From Dromaius novaehollandiae (lineage: Eukaryota; Chordata; Aves; Casuariiformes; Dromaiidae): a stretch of 64,000 nucleotides of DNA. A model generated the notes under the pieces. That model saw only the letters and a list, made by a program, of their open reading frames with translations, did not search any database and was not told where the DNA came from. Location: the NCBI RefSeq assembly GCF_036370855.1, contig NC_088099.1, forward strand, positions 148,633,517 to 148,697,516, read 5' to 3'. How positions within the stretch are numbered: the stretch's first letter is position 1; every line of letters starts with the position of its first letter. Below are positions 38,601 through 53,600 of this stretch, in pieces. The position numbers and the translations under genes are program-made.

Positions 38601-41600
38601 CATTAGAGACAAAACAACCGAGATTGTACCAGTAGGGAAGAATGACCTTGACTAGTGACCGTAGCATAAGAAATAGAAACATACTCATGAAATTGGCAGA
38701 CGTTATTCAGAAAGAACAGGTTGACCTAGAAGACTGCAGAAACAGAAGTGGAAACTAGGTAGTAGAAAATACGAGATCAAGACTTCTGCTTCAAGTTGGG
38801 GCTAAAGATTCCAAATTGAGATGAGGAAAAAATACTAGGTAGATTATTCTGTAACAAAGAATGCTTGTGAGAAAGAAAAAGTGAAATTCCAAGATATTTC
38901 AAGTAAAGTTTTTATGTGAGACGAAACACTTGTAAAACCTCTTTTATAACACTAAGTGCAGAGGTCTGGTAGCCTTAGTCCACTGATTTAAGCTACAACA
39001 CAGAGGACTAGCAAGATACCAGGAGAATGAATTTTACGAATGGACTTCAGAAGAGCATGCTCTTCTTACCTGACAAAACAAAGGATACAAAAGGATTACT
39101 CTCTGTATCAGAAATGAAATGGTAGGGAGGAAAAAGTGCTATTTAAGCTTAAAGCAATGCCCCAAATCAAGTAGGTATAAACTGTCTAGAAAATAATTGT
39201 GGCTGGAAGTTAGAAGTCAGTTCTTAATCCTGAAAAAACAAAGTTCCTGAAAGTTTCCTGATCCTGTTAGAGAAAAAAAGAACAAAACAAACAAAAAAAC
39301 CCCCAACTCAACTAAAAATCTATAGTCATTAACTTCTCTCCTGGTGCCATGCCAAACTTATCTCTTGCCAACAACCACCTGGGAACAGATTTTCCGCTGG
39401 AACAATTGCATCTAATGTTGGCAAAGTAAGAAGAATGCCAATTTTGCTTTTCATCATAAAATTGTCTGATGCAGATACTGGCAAAGTAAGAACAGACTTT
39501 TTACTTGGAACTTGACTAGTTTATGAACATGGTTCTATGACATGAGTGCCTGCAATACTAAAGGACTGGGCTTGATGACCCAGGAAGTACTTTCCAGACC
39601 TAGTGCTAAACTTAATTAGAGACCTATTTGTATATCACCCAAGTGTGACTATGAAGTTGCAGATGGAAAAATAGTTTCCTGTGCAGAACCTACCAGTGCT
39701 GAAGCAAGTCGTAAAGGAGGAGATGCTGCTCCTGTCAGCATTGTTTCAAGACACGCTATGATTGTAGAATATATACGGACACATTCCTCAACTGAAATAT
39801 AAAACCTAATCTCCAAAAAGAATGTTTAGTTTGTTCCCCAAAATGCTCAGCAAAATCCAAGAACAGTAGATGAACTCACTGAACTATGGTTTTGATTCAG
39901 AATTAACATTTCCAAATATTACTCCTTAAAATGTCTGTGATGAAAATGCTGCAATGTTGGGCTGCAGCTTGCAAAACTTGGACTTACATAAACTACAAAG
40001 CTGAAAACATTTTTGGACTGAAAGATTCACACAAAGGAAAACTTTAAAATGATTAGAATATTGTTAAAGGTCTGCAGAGAAAACACTCTGCGTGAACCAT
40101 TTGCTAGTAACAACAGGGATATAGTGGTATCTCTTCTGCTGTAGTTCCTGAAACAAATCAGGCAACATTTAAACAGCTAGAGCAGACAACAGTTCCAAAC
40201 TTTCATTTTTTACTTTTGATAGAATTTTACAATTTGCATCTTATACCTGATTGCATTCATTGTCACCAGCATGAATTTCCTGTTTTCTTAGAAAGCAAAT
40301 TTTTCAGGACAGACTATAGCTATCGCTATACTTACAGTGTCCAGAATAATGAGGACAGCACAGCTGGGTCCCATCAAAACAAATTAATAAATTATGGAAC
40401 ATTATCTTCTGTGACATCCCACAAAGAATTAAATGAAAGAAGGAAGAATGAAAACTATACAAAGAATTTCATATATTTTTTTCTAGGCAGCACAGGTATG
40501 AAAACAAGAGCTTGTCAACTATTTCAAAGTTTTTAGGGCTTAAACAGTCATTATGGCAATTTCATTGTTTCTAACTGTGGTTAGAAACAGATCACAGATC
40601 AATGCCATGACCAGAATTGCTCTCCTTCATTAAGCACTGATATATTTTGCACATGGACAAAATCATGGTTTTATAATCAGGGTGGACAGCTTGTGACAAA
40701 CAGTTTAATAGATACTATTTTCACAGTCTGTACAGTATATATACACATACATACAACAGTCTGATCAGTTGGCAGTCCTTTACAGAGTCATCATAGTCTC
40801 CCTGATGATCCCCACAGGCAGATATGGCAGTTTTTAAACAGGAATCAGCATCGAGAGGGGCCAACATTTATCATTGTCTTATCTGATTACACTTATACTC
40901 TAAACTCACATTCAAAATAATATTCCATTTTCTCAAATTTGTCACAATATTCCTATCAAGCTTAGTAACTAAATGTTACTCTTCATTATTAAAGATTGCT
41001 ATGATATGTATACTAGGGTTGAACGGCAGTGGGACTACAGTACACTTACTTGCTGCCACTTACTAACTCAGATCCCTCAAGTTTCTTATAATTTGTATTT
41101 TCCCTGGAATTTCAAACTTTATTTATATCTTTCTAGTACATTGAGTTCCTGCTCAGAACTGCAGATGTGTTGTAACAGGAGCTGGAAAGAGAAAATGCTT
41201 TCTTCCTGTTTCTGCCAGAATACCTCTAGTTTTGCAGTGTCCCAGCACACTTTTAATGCCTTACTTTACAGCAGTAAAGTCAATTGTCTCGTGTGCTTTC
41301 ACACCATTGGTCCCTGCAATGCCAAAGGATGCTTCATTCTTTTGAAATATATAATTCTGCATTCTTTCATAAGGAAAAAGTTAAACGCAATTTTAGTTTC
41401 ACATTTTATTGCTGTTCCATCTGGGTCCCATAGCATTTTGATGCTATAGATGCATGTACTTTGATCCTCTGATGTCAGCAACAGTGTAAAACTGTGTTTT
41501 ATTTAGCAATTTTGCCAACTTTTGTCCAACCTTTGAAACAAAAGGTGATAACTACAAAAGATCTGAGCGTATACTTTTCCAAGCCAATCTCTATTTATTA

Positions 41601-44600
41601 AAGCCTTTTTAATTATTAAATGAGAAATGATCTAGAGGCTATATTAGAAACTTTCAGTTTACTCAGCTGTCAGAGCCTCTCAAAATGTTTAGCCATTTAA
41701 TTTTTAGGAGCACTTCACGAACAACTAACTAAACTGCTAAGAGTCTGCAGGGAAAAATAAAAAGTTTAACTGTACTTCTTACCCTGAATAGGAAAACTGA
41801 AGCTGTCAGGTGTGGGGATTTGCCAAGTGACAGAAAAAGAAAGTCAGAGCTAGAATATACTATTTTTTTCAGTCAGAGCACTAGGTATACAGCAATGAAA
41901 TGCACTTCTTTTCTGACATAAACAGAAATCCAGCTATCTATTATACAAATACAACATCACAATGGGAGCATAAAGCTGCAATGGTAACTTAATTTATATG
42001 AAGTCATGAGTGTTTCTACCTGACGACAGAATATTGTACTTGGGAACAGACTTGAATGTTGATACATCTGGAGGAATGCTCTGAAGGGGAAGTGCATGAC
42101 ACTGTATGGAGGCAGAATGCATTTCCTGAAATGAATCCAGTTATATAATGAGAATGTACGTTAAATAAATAAATAAGAACTTGCAATGATTTACACAATA
42201 CCTTCCCATCACTACCTTTTCCCTAGAGTCCTAGTGCTCAATGGACAGCACAATTAAAATACAACAAGACAGGAAAAAAAATACACTTAATCCTAATTGC
42301 AGACATCGTGTGCTGCACTCCTGTTGGAACACATGCTGTCCCACACTTTGAGGATATACTGAACATGGCCTTCTTATTTCTGTTCACCCACCCTTTACTA
42401 TCTCCATCTATGTGGTTATACATATGTTACAGCCTAACTCAACCAATGCACTTTATGCCTTCCCTCACTGCATAAGAAAAAAACAATAAAAACTGCAGAA
42501 CAATTCCCCCTTACTAAATTAACCTCCTCCTCCCCTTTTTAAAGCTCTCAAGATCTTTAACGATGCTGACATATCAAGGAAAGACTGTATGCAACATATA
42601 AAAATATTTACCTCTTGTGGATTAAGATTCAGAGGTATATTTAGAGATGTCTGATCTGCATGTGGTTTCTTTCCACTCTTGTGGATACACCGTGATTCAT
42701 ATAGGGACTGAAAGAGACACGTGTTGTATTAACTTTTGGCTACAAGACAAGATGACAAGTCTGCACATGCACATGCTTAAGCCAGATACAAGATTAGATA
42801 AATGACAAACAAAATAACTTTTGCTTGCTAAAAGAAATGTTACCAACTCATTTTCTGTGACTGTAACAAAAGCTACTTACCTTTGATCTCTTTAACAGAA
42901 TTACTGCTTCCAGCATAGCTATTTCATCAAAAGTTCTCAGGACTGGTTCAAGGTCTATCAAACATTCTAAATAAAGAAAGAATACTTTGCTGAATGATTT
43001 AGTGTGGACATTAAGTTTTCACGTTGCTAAAGCTTTGTTACATTTCAAAATGTACTTTCCTACATTTAGGAAATTATTTTCTCTATTGATACACATCAAA
43101 GTACCTATGCTGCTAAATAGAAGTTTCTTGCTCTCACCTGTTCAAAATGCAACAGTTTTTATAGCATTGAAACAAACCCTGTCCTGATCAGAAGCCTGGG
43201 TATCTCAGCACTCTGTACCAGAAGGGATCCAGGTCTGTGCCAGATTGCAAGTCTTGCATTCCTGGAATGGATAGACTGACGGGTTTGCTGTATTCCAAGG
43301 CAGACCCAGCAAGCCTGATTTGTTAAATGGGACAAAAAAGCACAAGACCTCAGAGTGGCTTCCTGTCTTTCCACTCCAGAAGAGGTCTAAAGAAAAACAA
43401 ATAAACAAAGAATCCACGCAGCAATATCCAGAACAGATGCCGTGAGGCAAGGCCAGAAAGGACAGTGATAGTCAAGGTACTGATAGCCAGTGAATTCAAA
43501 TGATAATGTGCTCATACTCACCAAGAGCAGTATATCAGGGAAACTAAGACATCTATTTACACAGAGAGGCACATAACAATTCATTAAGCAAGTAGCAACT
43601 TGTGCTTTGCTCCCTTACTCTCTTAAAGGTTTACAGAACTAACATTTCAATTTTGAGATGACGGTATTATAGAAATGCCTCTTTGAAACTATGCTCAACT
43701 CTAAGAAAACCTCAAAAAAGGGCAATAGCGTATCATAACTTCTACTGCTTCTCTATGAGCGTCACTGATCCTACAAAACATATTTACAGTACTGACAATC
43801 TGTCACAATGTAACTTTAGTAACGTGGTTTTATTTTTTACTCTAATTTTACCATAGTTTTCCCATAGTACATTTTTTCACTGGCATCCTCAAGACACGTT
43901 CTTGTGGGATTCTTGTTTTCCTGCATCAGCTAAAACAGAATTTGTAGGTTTGGCAGTCCACTTTCAATACTTAAGTATGAGTATTGGTTATTATTCTTTC
44001 ATTGGTTATTATTAAGTTGTAAATATATGTTTCAAGACTAGAATAATCAAAAATGCAGAGCCATGCAAAAACAAGAGGAAAAAATAATCTTTGTCCCTCT
44101 TTTATAAAAGGAACAGATGAATGATCTGAGCTTTTCTATTTAAAGTTTATTTAAGAAAAAGATGGTTGGGGTATTTTCTTTTTTCCTGTGTTATGGTAAT
44201 TGCAAAAATTCCCACTCAGTAAGCTTTAGTTCCCTTAATTTTGCAACAGTTGTTGTATGAACCTAGCTTTACTTCCTCTTTCCTTTTATGAGAGTAAAGT
44301 AGGAAAAAAGGGGAAGAGCAATGCATGTTTTCTTAAAAGATTATCTTACAATAAACATAGTAGTAATAACAGAAACCAAGATAGCTCACACACTACTACA
44401 TATCCCAGGCAGTTACTCCTTCAGTGTGACCACAGCCTTTCATACTTCTTTGGCTTTTTTTTTTTTTTTATTAACTGACACAGGAAAACAAGAATGCCTA
44501 GGGAAATATTATGACGTGTTTATTCTTTTTGATCTTAGAAAATATTATGAATAGATATTATTTCCTTGCTTGGAGAAAAAAAAAATCCACAGATTAAAAT

Positions 44601-47600
44601 CAAGCAAACCAGATTCACTCCAAAATAACATTACATTTCAAAACGTTCTTCAATGTAAAAATAAAAATGCCTCAGAAAGGGCATGTCATTCGTGTTAGAC
44701 TGTATCAGCTACTAAACCAAACACCAACATGCTGCATGCGTTTAGATGTGTCCCAACTTTTTCCTCTGCAAAACTGGTCCAAAATCCTGTAATTATGAAC
44801 GTTTCTTTCTGAGAAATCTGAATAGCAATTTTCTAACACTTTCCAACTTAAAAAAGGTAAGTTTATAATGGTTTTAAAAATAATAATCCAGCTTCTGCTC
44901 ACCAAATATGCAAATGAAACATTGTTGACCTGTATTTATAGCATAAAAAAAAAAAAGAAAGGTATCTCAGGTATGAAGAATTCCATCTTCAATCCAAGCA
45001 GTGAGAAACCCTTAATCCAGAGCTAATTTTATTGTTCTATATTTGAATGCTTTTAGTAACTTTCATATTTTATTTTTTGCTTTTCCAAAGTAATCCAGCT
45101 TTCCCTACATAATTAGGATCACATTTTCTAAAAGAGTGGGAGGGAGTTCTTAAAGTACATTCAAATTAAACAAGCACAGCTAGACAGCTGCATGAACCAC
45201 TGTCAGATTCACAACTTTGACACACGTGACTATACCAACACTAAAAGGAGCAAATTTTGCATTTGAAAACTGGTAATTACTTTCTGCCAGTTTGGATGGC
45301 ATTACCTTGAACAATCAAAGAAACAGAAATTTAGAACATTCTAGATTAAGTGTCAGCGAAAAAGATTTATACCAACGTCATGCAAAAGCAAGGTGAAGTC
45401 ACTATAGCTCATCTGATGAGCAATAATTTGCTGTTGTGTTCACCAGATTGCTCACAAATCTCAGTGTTCACTGTATACTTCACTTTTTTCACTTCTTAAA
45501 ACAAAATCTGTTCTTCAAAAATAAACAAATAATGCAGTGCAAGTAGTTAAACAAACCATCCTACTTTTCCACAGGGAAATTACAGAGACAGCAAATGCAA
45601 AAGGCTCCAACTAAAAAGTTGGTTTTATTGCACATATGTAGTTCCATTCATAAATGTCTGTTTATAGACATGATGGAAGCAGACGAGCATCTTATCACAT
45701 ATTTATTCAACATGACTGTCCTGATACAACTTTTGATGTCTTTACCATTTCCCTTTTGCAACTGCAACAGTGCTCTATAAATACTGCATTAGACAGAAAT
45801 CTGGCAACTTGAAAATCTTTTTTTCATTACGCAAGGTAAACTCACTTAAGAATGATGGTCTTTCATCTGGGTTTTGTGCCCATCCACTTGCTATCAATCT
45901 TGTGATGAGTGCTCGATGAGGAATGTCCATTGATAAACTTTCTTCACTTAAGTCTAGTCGCTGTCCTTGTGACACACTATACATTATCTGCAAGGGGTTT
46001 ATAACATCTGTCAAAATAGATATCGTGCATTCATTAGAAATATATGCAATATAAATAGTTTACTACAGGAGGAATAATTTAGATTGCAGACACAGTATTT
46101 ATAGTTTACCAAAAGAAAGCAGTATTTCTTTTTACAAAAAAATGTACTTTGAATTTATCAAACAACATGGCACTTTAAAAAAACAGAGAGAAAGAGTTTA
46201 ATTTGAGAAATAACTCAATCTGTTATTCAACAGACTAACAAGCTGGATGATTACAAAGCACCCCCTAAAATGAAGTTCTCAGGTGCCAAAGTGTCAACTT
46301 TAGCTATATGCAAAGCCAGAAAAATAAATTAAAAGACGTGTTCTTACCTTCAAAAGGCTGTTTCCTCGTCATCACTTCCCACATAATAATTGCATAGCTG
46401 TTTAAAGTATAAAAAGCATAAAATACATTATTTTAGATTGCCACTTGATAAAGCAATGTGCTCAGCTTTACATTTTAGTAAAAGCATGCCACTAAAATGA
46501 TCCTGCATGGCACACACTAGACTGACTACAGCTAACTACAACGATGCCCCAAACATATGAAAACTTGCAGGAATATTACCAGTGACTTCAACTGGGACTA
46601 GTTCATAATTCTAAGCACAGAAAAGCTACATGGAGTGTAAGCGCCTCTTCCAGATCTGCACCAGCCCTGCTCTACTGCATGCAGGGAATTACACACAGAG
46701 TGAAATATAAAGCATGCAGTTTAAATGTGGGTAGGCAACCTGAAGTGAGCCTAAGAGTCTCACTGCCGCCTCGGCCGCTCCCTGGAGAGCAGGACCCCGC
46801 AGGGGGACGGCGCTCACTCAGGCCTGCCCGGCAGGTGGGCTCCCACCAGCAAATGCCCTCAGTGCTGCCCACAGACGTCCATGCCACGGACACTCGCCAT
46901 CATTTCGGTAGGGAGAGATGTCACTTCACACGCAGCGTTCGCTTTAGCACAAAGACTCTCGGGAGGAGCACCCGGACCTAGAGCTAACTGACGGAAGGGA
47001 CATCTGCCCACACATCAAAATAGGGACATTTTTTCCGTTCACATCAAGTGGAGGGGGAATCGGCTTGGTGAATACCAACCTGTTCCACCTTTAGGAGAAC
47101 AACTGCGCTCTTCAGTACTCACGGTATGTTAATCAAGAGGTAACTTTAAAGAGGTTTTTAATTGAAGTTACATTAGATTATTTTATCTGAAGGAAGTGTT
47201 GACTTCTTACATAAAAGTCAACTATACAGTTAAAGCAAATGAAAAAATAACACAGTACAAAGACCAGATCTGGCTGTCCTATCTAAGAACAGGAATCTGG
47301 TGTTAGGAATTAATCTAATAGTTCTAAAGTTTAAAAGGAATTAGCAAAAGTTCTTCGCTGCCTAAGAAACTGGCACTCAGTGTTCAACATATCCCTATAA
47401 ACTCGCCTCTTCTCCCTTATTTTTTTCAGAATATTAACACTTTGATTTTTTAAAAGTTTAAATGCTACTTTTTAACAATCGTAATTCAATTTCTGTTGAA
47501 ACCATTTTATGAAAATTTTAAGTGAAACTATATGACGATTTTTTTTTTTTAAGATGAATTATATTTATCAGAGTAAGTGTTTGCTCAGCTACTCAAATAA

Positions 47601-50600
47601 CGGTACATAAAGACAGTATTCTCATAGATCACCAAAAAATGCCAAATTTTGTATACAGGTTACATTTAATTGCCTCTAAGCTTTGTATAACTTAACAGGT
47701 ACCAACTAGTAAGAACAAAAAGAATTAAGAATACAACTCACACTTAAAATCAATCATTTAATTAAGCCTTCCTAATTACTTATTCAATTCATAGTTATTT
47801 GTGTCATAAAACCAATCCTTGTTAAAAAGACTGTTTTTCATGTACTCCTGAAAAATTCAAGAATATCGATTTATTTGTCAAGGCAAATTGTTATTTTTAC
47901 AAGAGTTAATACTGCTCAGCTTTTTCTTTTTTTTTTTAAGATTTTTTCCTTAAGAAAGATCCTTATCCACAAAGTAGGTTTAATATCTCAACAATATTTA
48001 GACATATCTGCTGCAAACAATTAACTAGACATCCAGCCTTTCATTCAGTTTGGATCTCTCTACAATTAAACATTATTCTCTCTATACTGCAACACCGCAG
48101 CAAATCACTGCTTGCTGTTTTCTCTTTACACTATTCATGTTCTCCTTTATTAATTCTTCTTCATAGCATCTCCTTCTGCTACTAAGCACAGATTTTTCTA
48201 CATGACCTTTCTGGTGATCATTTCTTTCACTGTCTCTCTATGTTCATTTGTCTTCCAGTCTTGAACAGGCATATCTCTGTACACTGTTTTCTTAATTCCT
48301 TTTCTCTCTCTTTTCAAATAATCGCTTTCCTTCCTGATTTAAGTTTGTTAAGTGCCTTCTACTTATCTTTTCTTACTTTCTCCCATTCAATTCTTATTCC
48401 TCTGCACACAACTGTTTTCTAACAACCTTTTTGTCTCTCTCATCTCTACTCATTCATTGATACACCAGCCATACTTCAAATCCCCTGAAATCAAGAGCCA
48501 GAAGAGACGGCTTTTCGGACATCACACTGTTCCTTCTCTCCCCATAACATACCATCAGTCCTTTCCAACATCATACTAGACCAGATTTTCTGCTTAAACA
48601 GTGAGGAGAGCAGGTATATTAGCCTCCCCACTCTTTGGATAGGAATGTCAAGAAGGTTTGTGTGCTCCTTAGGAAATAATTAAAAAAAATAATGCTCTCT
48701 CCAGCAAACAGTAAGTCCCTCTGAGACTGGCCCATCTCTCACCAAAATACAATCCTGTCAAAGTTAGCTGGATCTAAAGGTAGTAGAGCGCAACAGAGAG
48801 ATGGGCTTCGTCACAGTGATACGCCTCTTCATAGCTACTAGGTCTCCACTTCCTCATGACAACTGCCTCCATGATCATTCAGATAATCTGCACTCTCAGA
48901 ACCTCTTCAAATGAGCGGATCATCTCTCTCATATCCTAAGAGCAGTCACCTTTTTAATACAGGTAGCCATTACTCTACTACTTCCAGATACTGCTCAGCA
49001 GAGCTGACTGAAGCAAATCTACCCAAACTTTCATAAAGTTACTCCTTTACTAGGTATCTCTCTGTATTTCCCCCACCCCCATTAACCTGCTTTTTTTTTT
49101 TACTCCCTTTCCAAAAATATGGTTTTCTTCTTTCCCCCAAGTATATCCTTGAATTATGTTAATTGATGTACATCAATTACAAGGGTATGTGAACAGACAT
49201 AAAGGTGTGAACAAGTTTTTTCCTCCCTAACTTGTCTCTATAGGTAAACTTTCATTTACAGAAACCAGTCTCCTTTGTCTATTTCCATAGCTTTAGCTTA
49301 ATTTCTGGAGCATTATACTTGCCACAGTGTTTTCTAAAGAAATGGATGATCAAAAATTCCAGTTAGCCCTCAATTTTTTCTCCCCTCATTCATTTTGCTT
49401 ATACAGTTATGATATTACTGAAAAATAATAAAACTGCTGAAAATGCACTAAAATCTAAGTTCAATAACTCAAATTTGAATTCAAATTGCAAAGTCCACTT
49501 GAAAGCAACATGAGGTACCTGTAGATATCATGTTTTACACTTGCACGGGTTTTCTGACTGGGATTGTAATCCTCAGGTGGCATGTAGATAATGGTCCCTC
49601 CTTCTGGCAAAGAAGTTTCACTTCGTGATTGTGACATAGATATCACACGCCATTTTGACAAGCCAAAATCTGCAATCTGGAAAGGACAAATCAGTCATTC
49701 GGAGAAGAAGAACAACTGGATTTATCTATTAGTTGTTTTTATAAACTCTGGAAATATACCTGAAAGAACTGTTAGTTTAAAGTCCTTAACCTGGCATGTA
49801 AAAAGTATGTCATTGTCTTAGCAACAGAAAATACTAACTGCAATTCAGAAAACACTCCCAATTCTTGAATTATGCTATTGTTATAACTCTGCCCTATCCT
49901 ATTGTTCTTTTAAGGAAGGATTCCATATACTCTACAGCTGGAGAATTTACTGTGGATTTCTGTCCTGTCTGAAGAACTGTTCCAGAAAATCACTTTCTTT
50001 CATTAAAAACAAGCAAACAGAAAGCCATTGCGTATTTCTAGCCCTCCTGCTTGTGAGGAAAACACAAATTTAGTATAAATCAAAATAGCTCTACATATCT
50101 GAGCCTGCAGACATCCTGAGACAGTTGCTTTTACAGATTAAGACTAGGGCAGTCCATCTCATCCCCAAAACTATTAAACATTTATCAGGAATTAGCCAAA
50201 TTGGTATTCTGAAATTCTGGGCTGTAAAAAGTTACCAAACATTTTGCTTACTGTGCACTCTGCAGCCTTCCCAAAACCATCTCCTTGTCCTTTCCTACAG
50301 GGCTTACTGTACATCTCCATAAAGAATTAATTGACTTTAATTTGCATTCCCAGATATCCACAAGTCAGGAAGCAGAATGACAGACTAGACTAAAGGTAGG
50401 AGAAAAGGAGCTGGAAGGATAAACTAGCTGTCTGAGCTGTGAAGTATCCAGCATATCAGGAAGAAAAACGTAGCCAGCTACAAGCTCTGGACTTGTCCAG
50501 TGTATGTGTAAGAGCAAAATGATTCTGAACAAAGCTGCCTGTGGGAGCACTGTAGCAATTAGGGTGATACAAATCAGCTTTCTGGAGAGCATACAAACAA

Positions 50601-53600
50601 AACCCATAGTAACAAACAAACAAACCTTTCATCTCTACAACTCAGTTTCATCAGTGTAACTTCCTCCCTGAGTGTTCAGGTATCCTCAGTAGGTCCGGTA
50701 CACTCAAAATTGCTCTATAAATGTTATTAATTTTATACATATGCAACTCTTTCTATATAGTGCACACATGATAACCTTCCTTACATTTCCTATCAGCTGT
50801 ACTAAACTGGAGCGTCTTGCTTCACCCCCAAAATCAGCTTAAAAAAACAGGCTTCCAGAGACTTTTCATTAGGAAGGTATACAGAGTTAGCTAATTCCCT
50901 TCTTTTGTTCTAGCAGAGCAAGAACAACGTTTGTGTGTGGTCAGGCACAGTACAGGATAGCACCTCTGCTAATAGGGATTTAAAAAAGAAACAAAAAAGT
51001 GCATTAAAAAAACAATTACTTGGAGCAGTTTCCCAATCAGGTTTATCAGGAAGCTCCAGAGATGGTGGTATCAGCAGAGCCGCGTGGGAGGAGGAGCGAC
51101 CGGCTGAGGGTGTGAGTGGAAAGGAAGCTGCGTAAGCTGCCTTGCTGCCAAGAAAAACCCCTTTGGAATGGAGGCCTCCAAGTGGTTAGCATTAAGAAAT
51201 CAGCATTGGACCTTTGCTCAGAGGACTTACGGACTACACTACATGGCATCAGCTAAACTATTAGCCACTGAAGTACAAACTAAATGCGAGACATCTCTCA
51301 TTTCTCAAATGTTCTCTTTAAGAGTACATTCTATCTGTTTTAGAAACAGAGGATCTGAAAAGGGAACAAAACTTAAGCAAATATTGTTTCTTTTACTAAA
51401 AAGAGAAAAAAAACCCTACTGAAATTATGGAAGCATCTAACCATTTTATCACTAGTACTTTTAATCTCTTTTCCACATCAGAGCAGTGAGAGTAGAAAGG
51501 CAAAATTAAGCTTTTAAACTCATACTGTTTCTCCATGAATGTTTGTTTGCTCTAAATTACACCTCTTCATGAAAGGTATCAGGATGTTCTGATTTCACAG
51601 TTAGGTTTTACATATTCCTGTACTACACTCTAACAGTATATGCCCATATTGTGTGGTACATATCAAATGGCATTCACTTTTGAATTTGGTACCACTGTCC
51701 TCCAGAACAAATTTGTCAGAGCACCTCAGGCAGGAACACTTTCTCTTTTCTACTCAAAAAGGTCCAGGCACAGGTACCTCTGGAAGGTTTTCATACAAAA
51801 GTGTCACTATCGTTGAGTATCAGACACTTCTACGGCACAAACAGCCCAAATTCTGGAGACCTGGTCTTTTTAGATGGATCAAATCCATACTTGAGCAGGA
51901 CAGAATTTTCAGAGAAACTGGAAAGTTTTGTCTGCAAGGATAAAACAAAAAGCCTTGCATATAATTATGTTCCCTCCACATGGCCATGTCCTCACTCCTC
52001 CTCCTCTGGAATAATTAAACACTTTGGCTCATTCTGGATGCTGAAGAACAAAAGAGTTAAATAACTCTACCTTAACATGAAACTCATCATCCAGTAAAAT
52101 ATTCTGGGTCTTCAAGTCGTGGTGCAGCAATGGAGGATTCATGTTGTGCAAATAGTTTACTCCCAAAGCAATTTCATACAGGATTCGGAATCTCAGGCAC
52201 CAGGGAATGTCAGGATATACATCCTTCTAGCAAAATAAAACCACAAAACCAAAACATAATATCTGTTCTGATCTAACAGCATAATACAGACTGTTACAAC
52301 AAGAAGAAAGTGACTTGCACAACCAGTAATCTTTTAAAGCACACATCATGCCAACTCCTTAAAAAAGTATAACTGAGCATTGAGATTGATTAGCTGTTAA
52401 AACAAATGCATAAATATCAATCATGCAATGTTATATTCCCATTCACTCATGTAATAGTTCGTGATCGCTATACATAATGTATTAATAGCACATTTACCAT
52501 GTTACTGACATGGAAATAAGATTTACAGATGAAGTCCTACATGAAACTTGTAACCCACAGATTATAAGTACTATCCAAAGGAAAGCAAAAATCATATCTT
52601 CAGTTGACACTGGGCGGGGGGAGAAAAGAGGACATGCCAGTCCAAAGTCACACTCCATGTCAGCATACAGGCAAAATTCAACTCAAATTTATTGAGTTTA
52701 TTTCCACGCCTTTTCCAGATATTGCGAAACTAATCATAAAAATACCACCTTTGGAAATATAAGTACACCAATAAAAAATGCAGGAATTTTCTACTGAAAT
52801 ATTAAAGTTACATTGACACTAATGCCTTAATGAAAAATACACAGTTGAGTTCTCTAAGGCATCACGTATGCATTGATTAAAGGTACAGAAGAGGTACAGT
52901 GCTACGGAAACAGCTGCAGTAGCTTTAAACCAAAACACTGGATGCTCGGATCAAGCTAACGGAAGCAGCTGAGAGCTCAGCACAAGCTGATGTGCTCCTG
53001 AAAGTAAGACCCAATAGAAATATCCATCTCTGCTTAGATTTGCAAATATAGAGTCAAAATAGTCTATTTTTTTTAAAAAAGGCCATATTAAGGAAGCATC
53101 CATCTTTTTATGATATTTACACTGCCAATATTTCTGAAACACAGACTGAAGTAAGTATTTCAGCTTCTAACTAGAGAACAACAGGGTTTTTTTAAAATGA
53201 TTATATATAATAATTCATCATTAAGCCAGTTATGGAGCAGAGTATTAAAGGAAAGAGTGTAATAAAACTAAAATCTACTGATTTCAGTTGTCTTTTGGGG
53301 GAACAGAAATTCTGAGCAATGAAAACCTAGGCTGACTGTTCTTTAATCTGAAATATCATTAATATTAAATTTTACTATACTACTTCCCTTAAGAATGGAA
53401 ATCAGAGTCTATTTGAACCAACCAGGGATTGTATTTAAGAGCTTTAAGTACACTTACCCCATGTAAAAGCTGGTTTAATGATCCATTTGTCATGTACTCT
53501 GTCACTATCCCCAGAAATTCAGGCTCATTGCAGATTCCTAAAATTGGCAGGATGTAACTAAACCTGGCTTTGTGCAGTATCTCTGCTTCTTTCAGAAGGT

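Noticed and set aside
40740-40760. Short alternating ATAC/ATAT tract as a possible microsatellite
   Set aside because: Too short and imperfect to be informative.
40973-41449. 158-codon plus-strand ORF in RIPK2 intron 9
   Set aside because: Antisense to the gene, rich in Cys, Leu, Tyr and Phe as expected from T-rich DNA, no domain seen.
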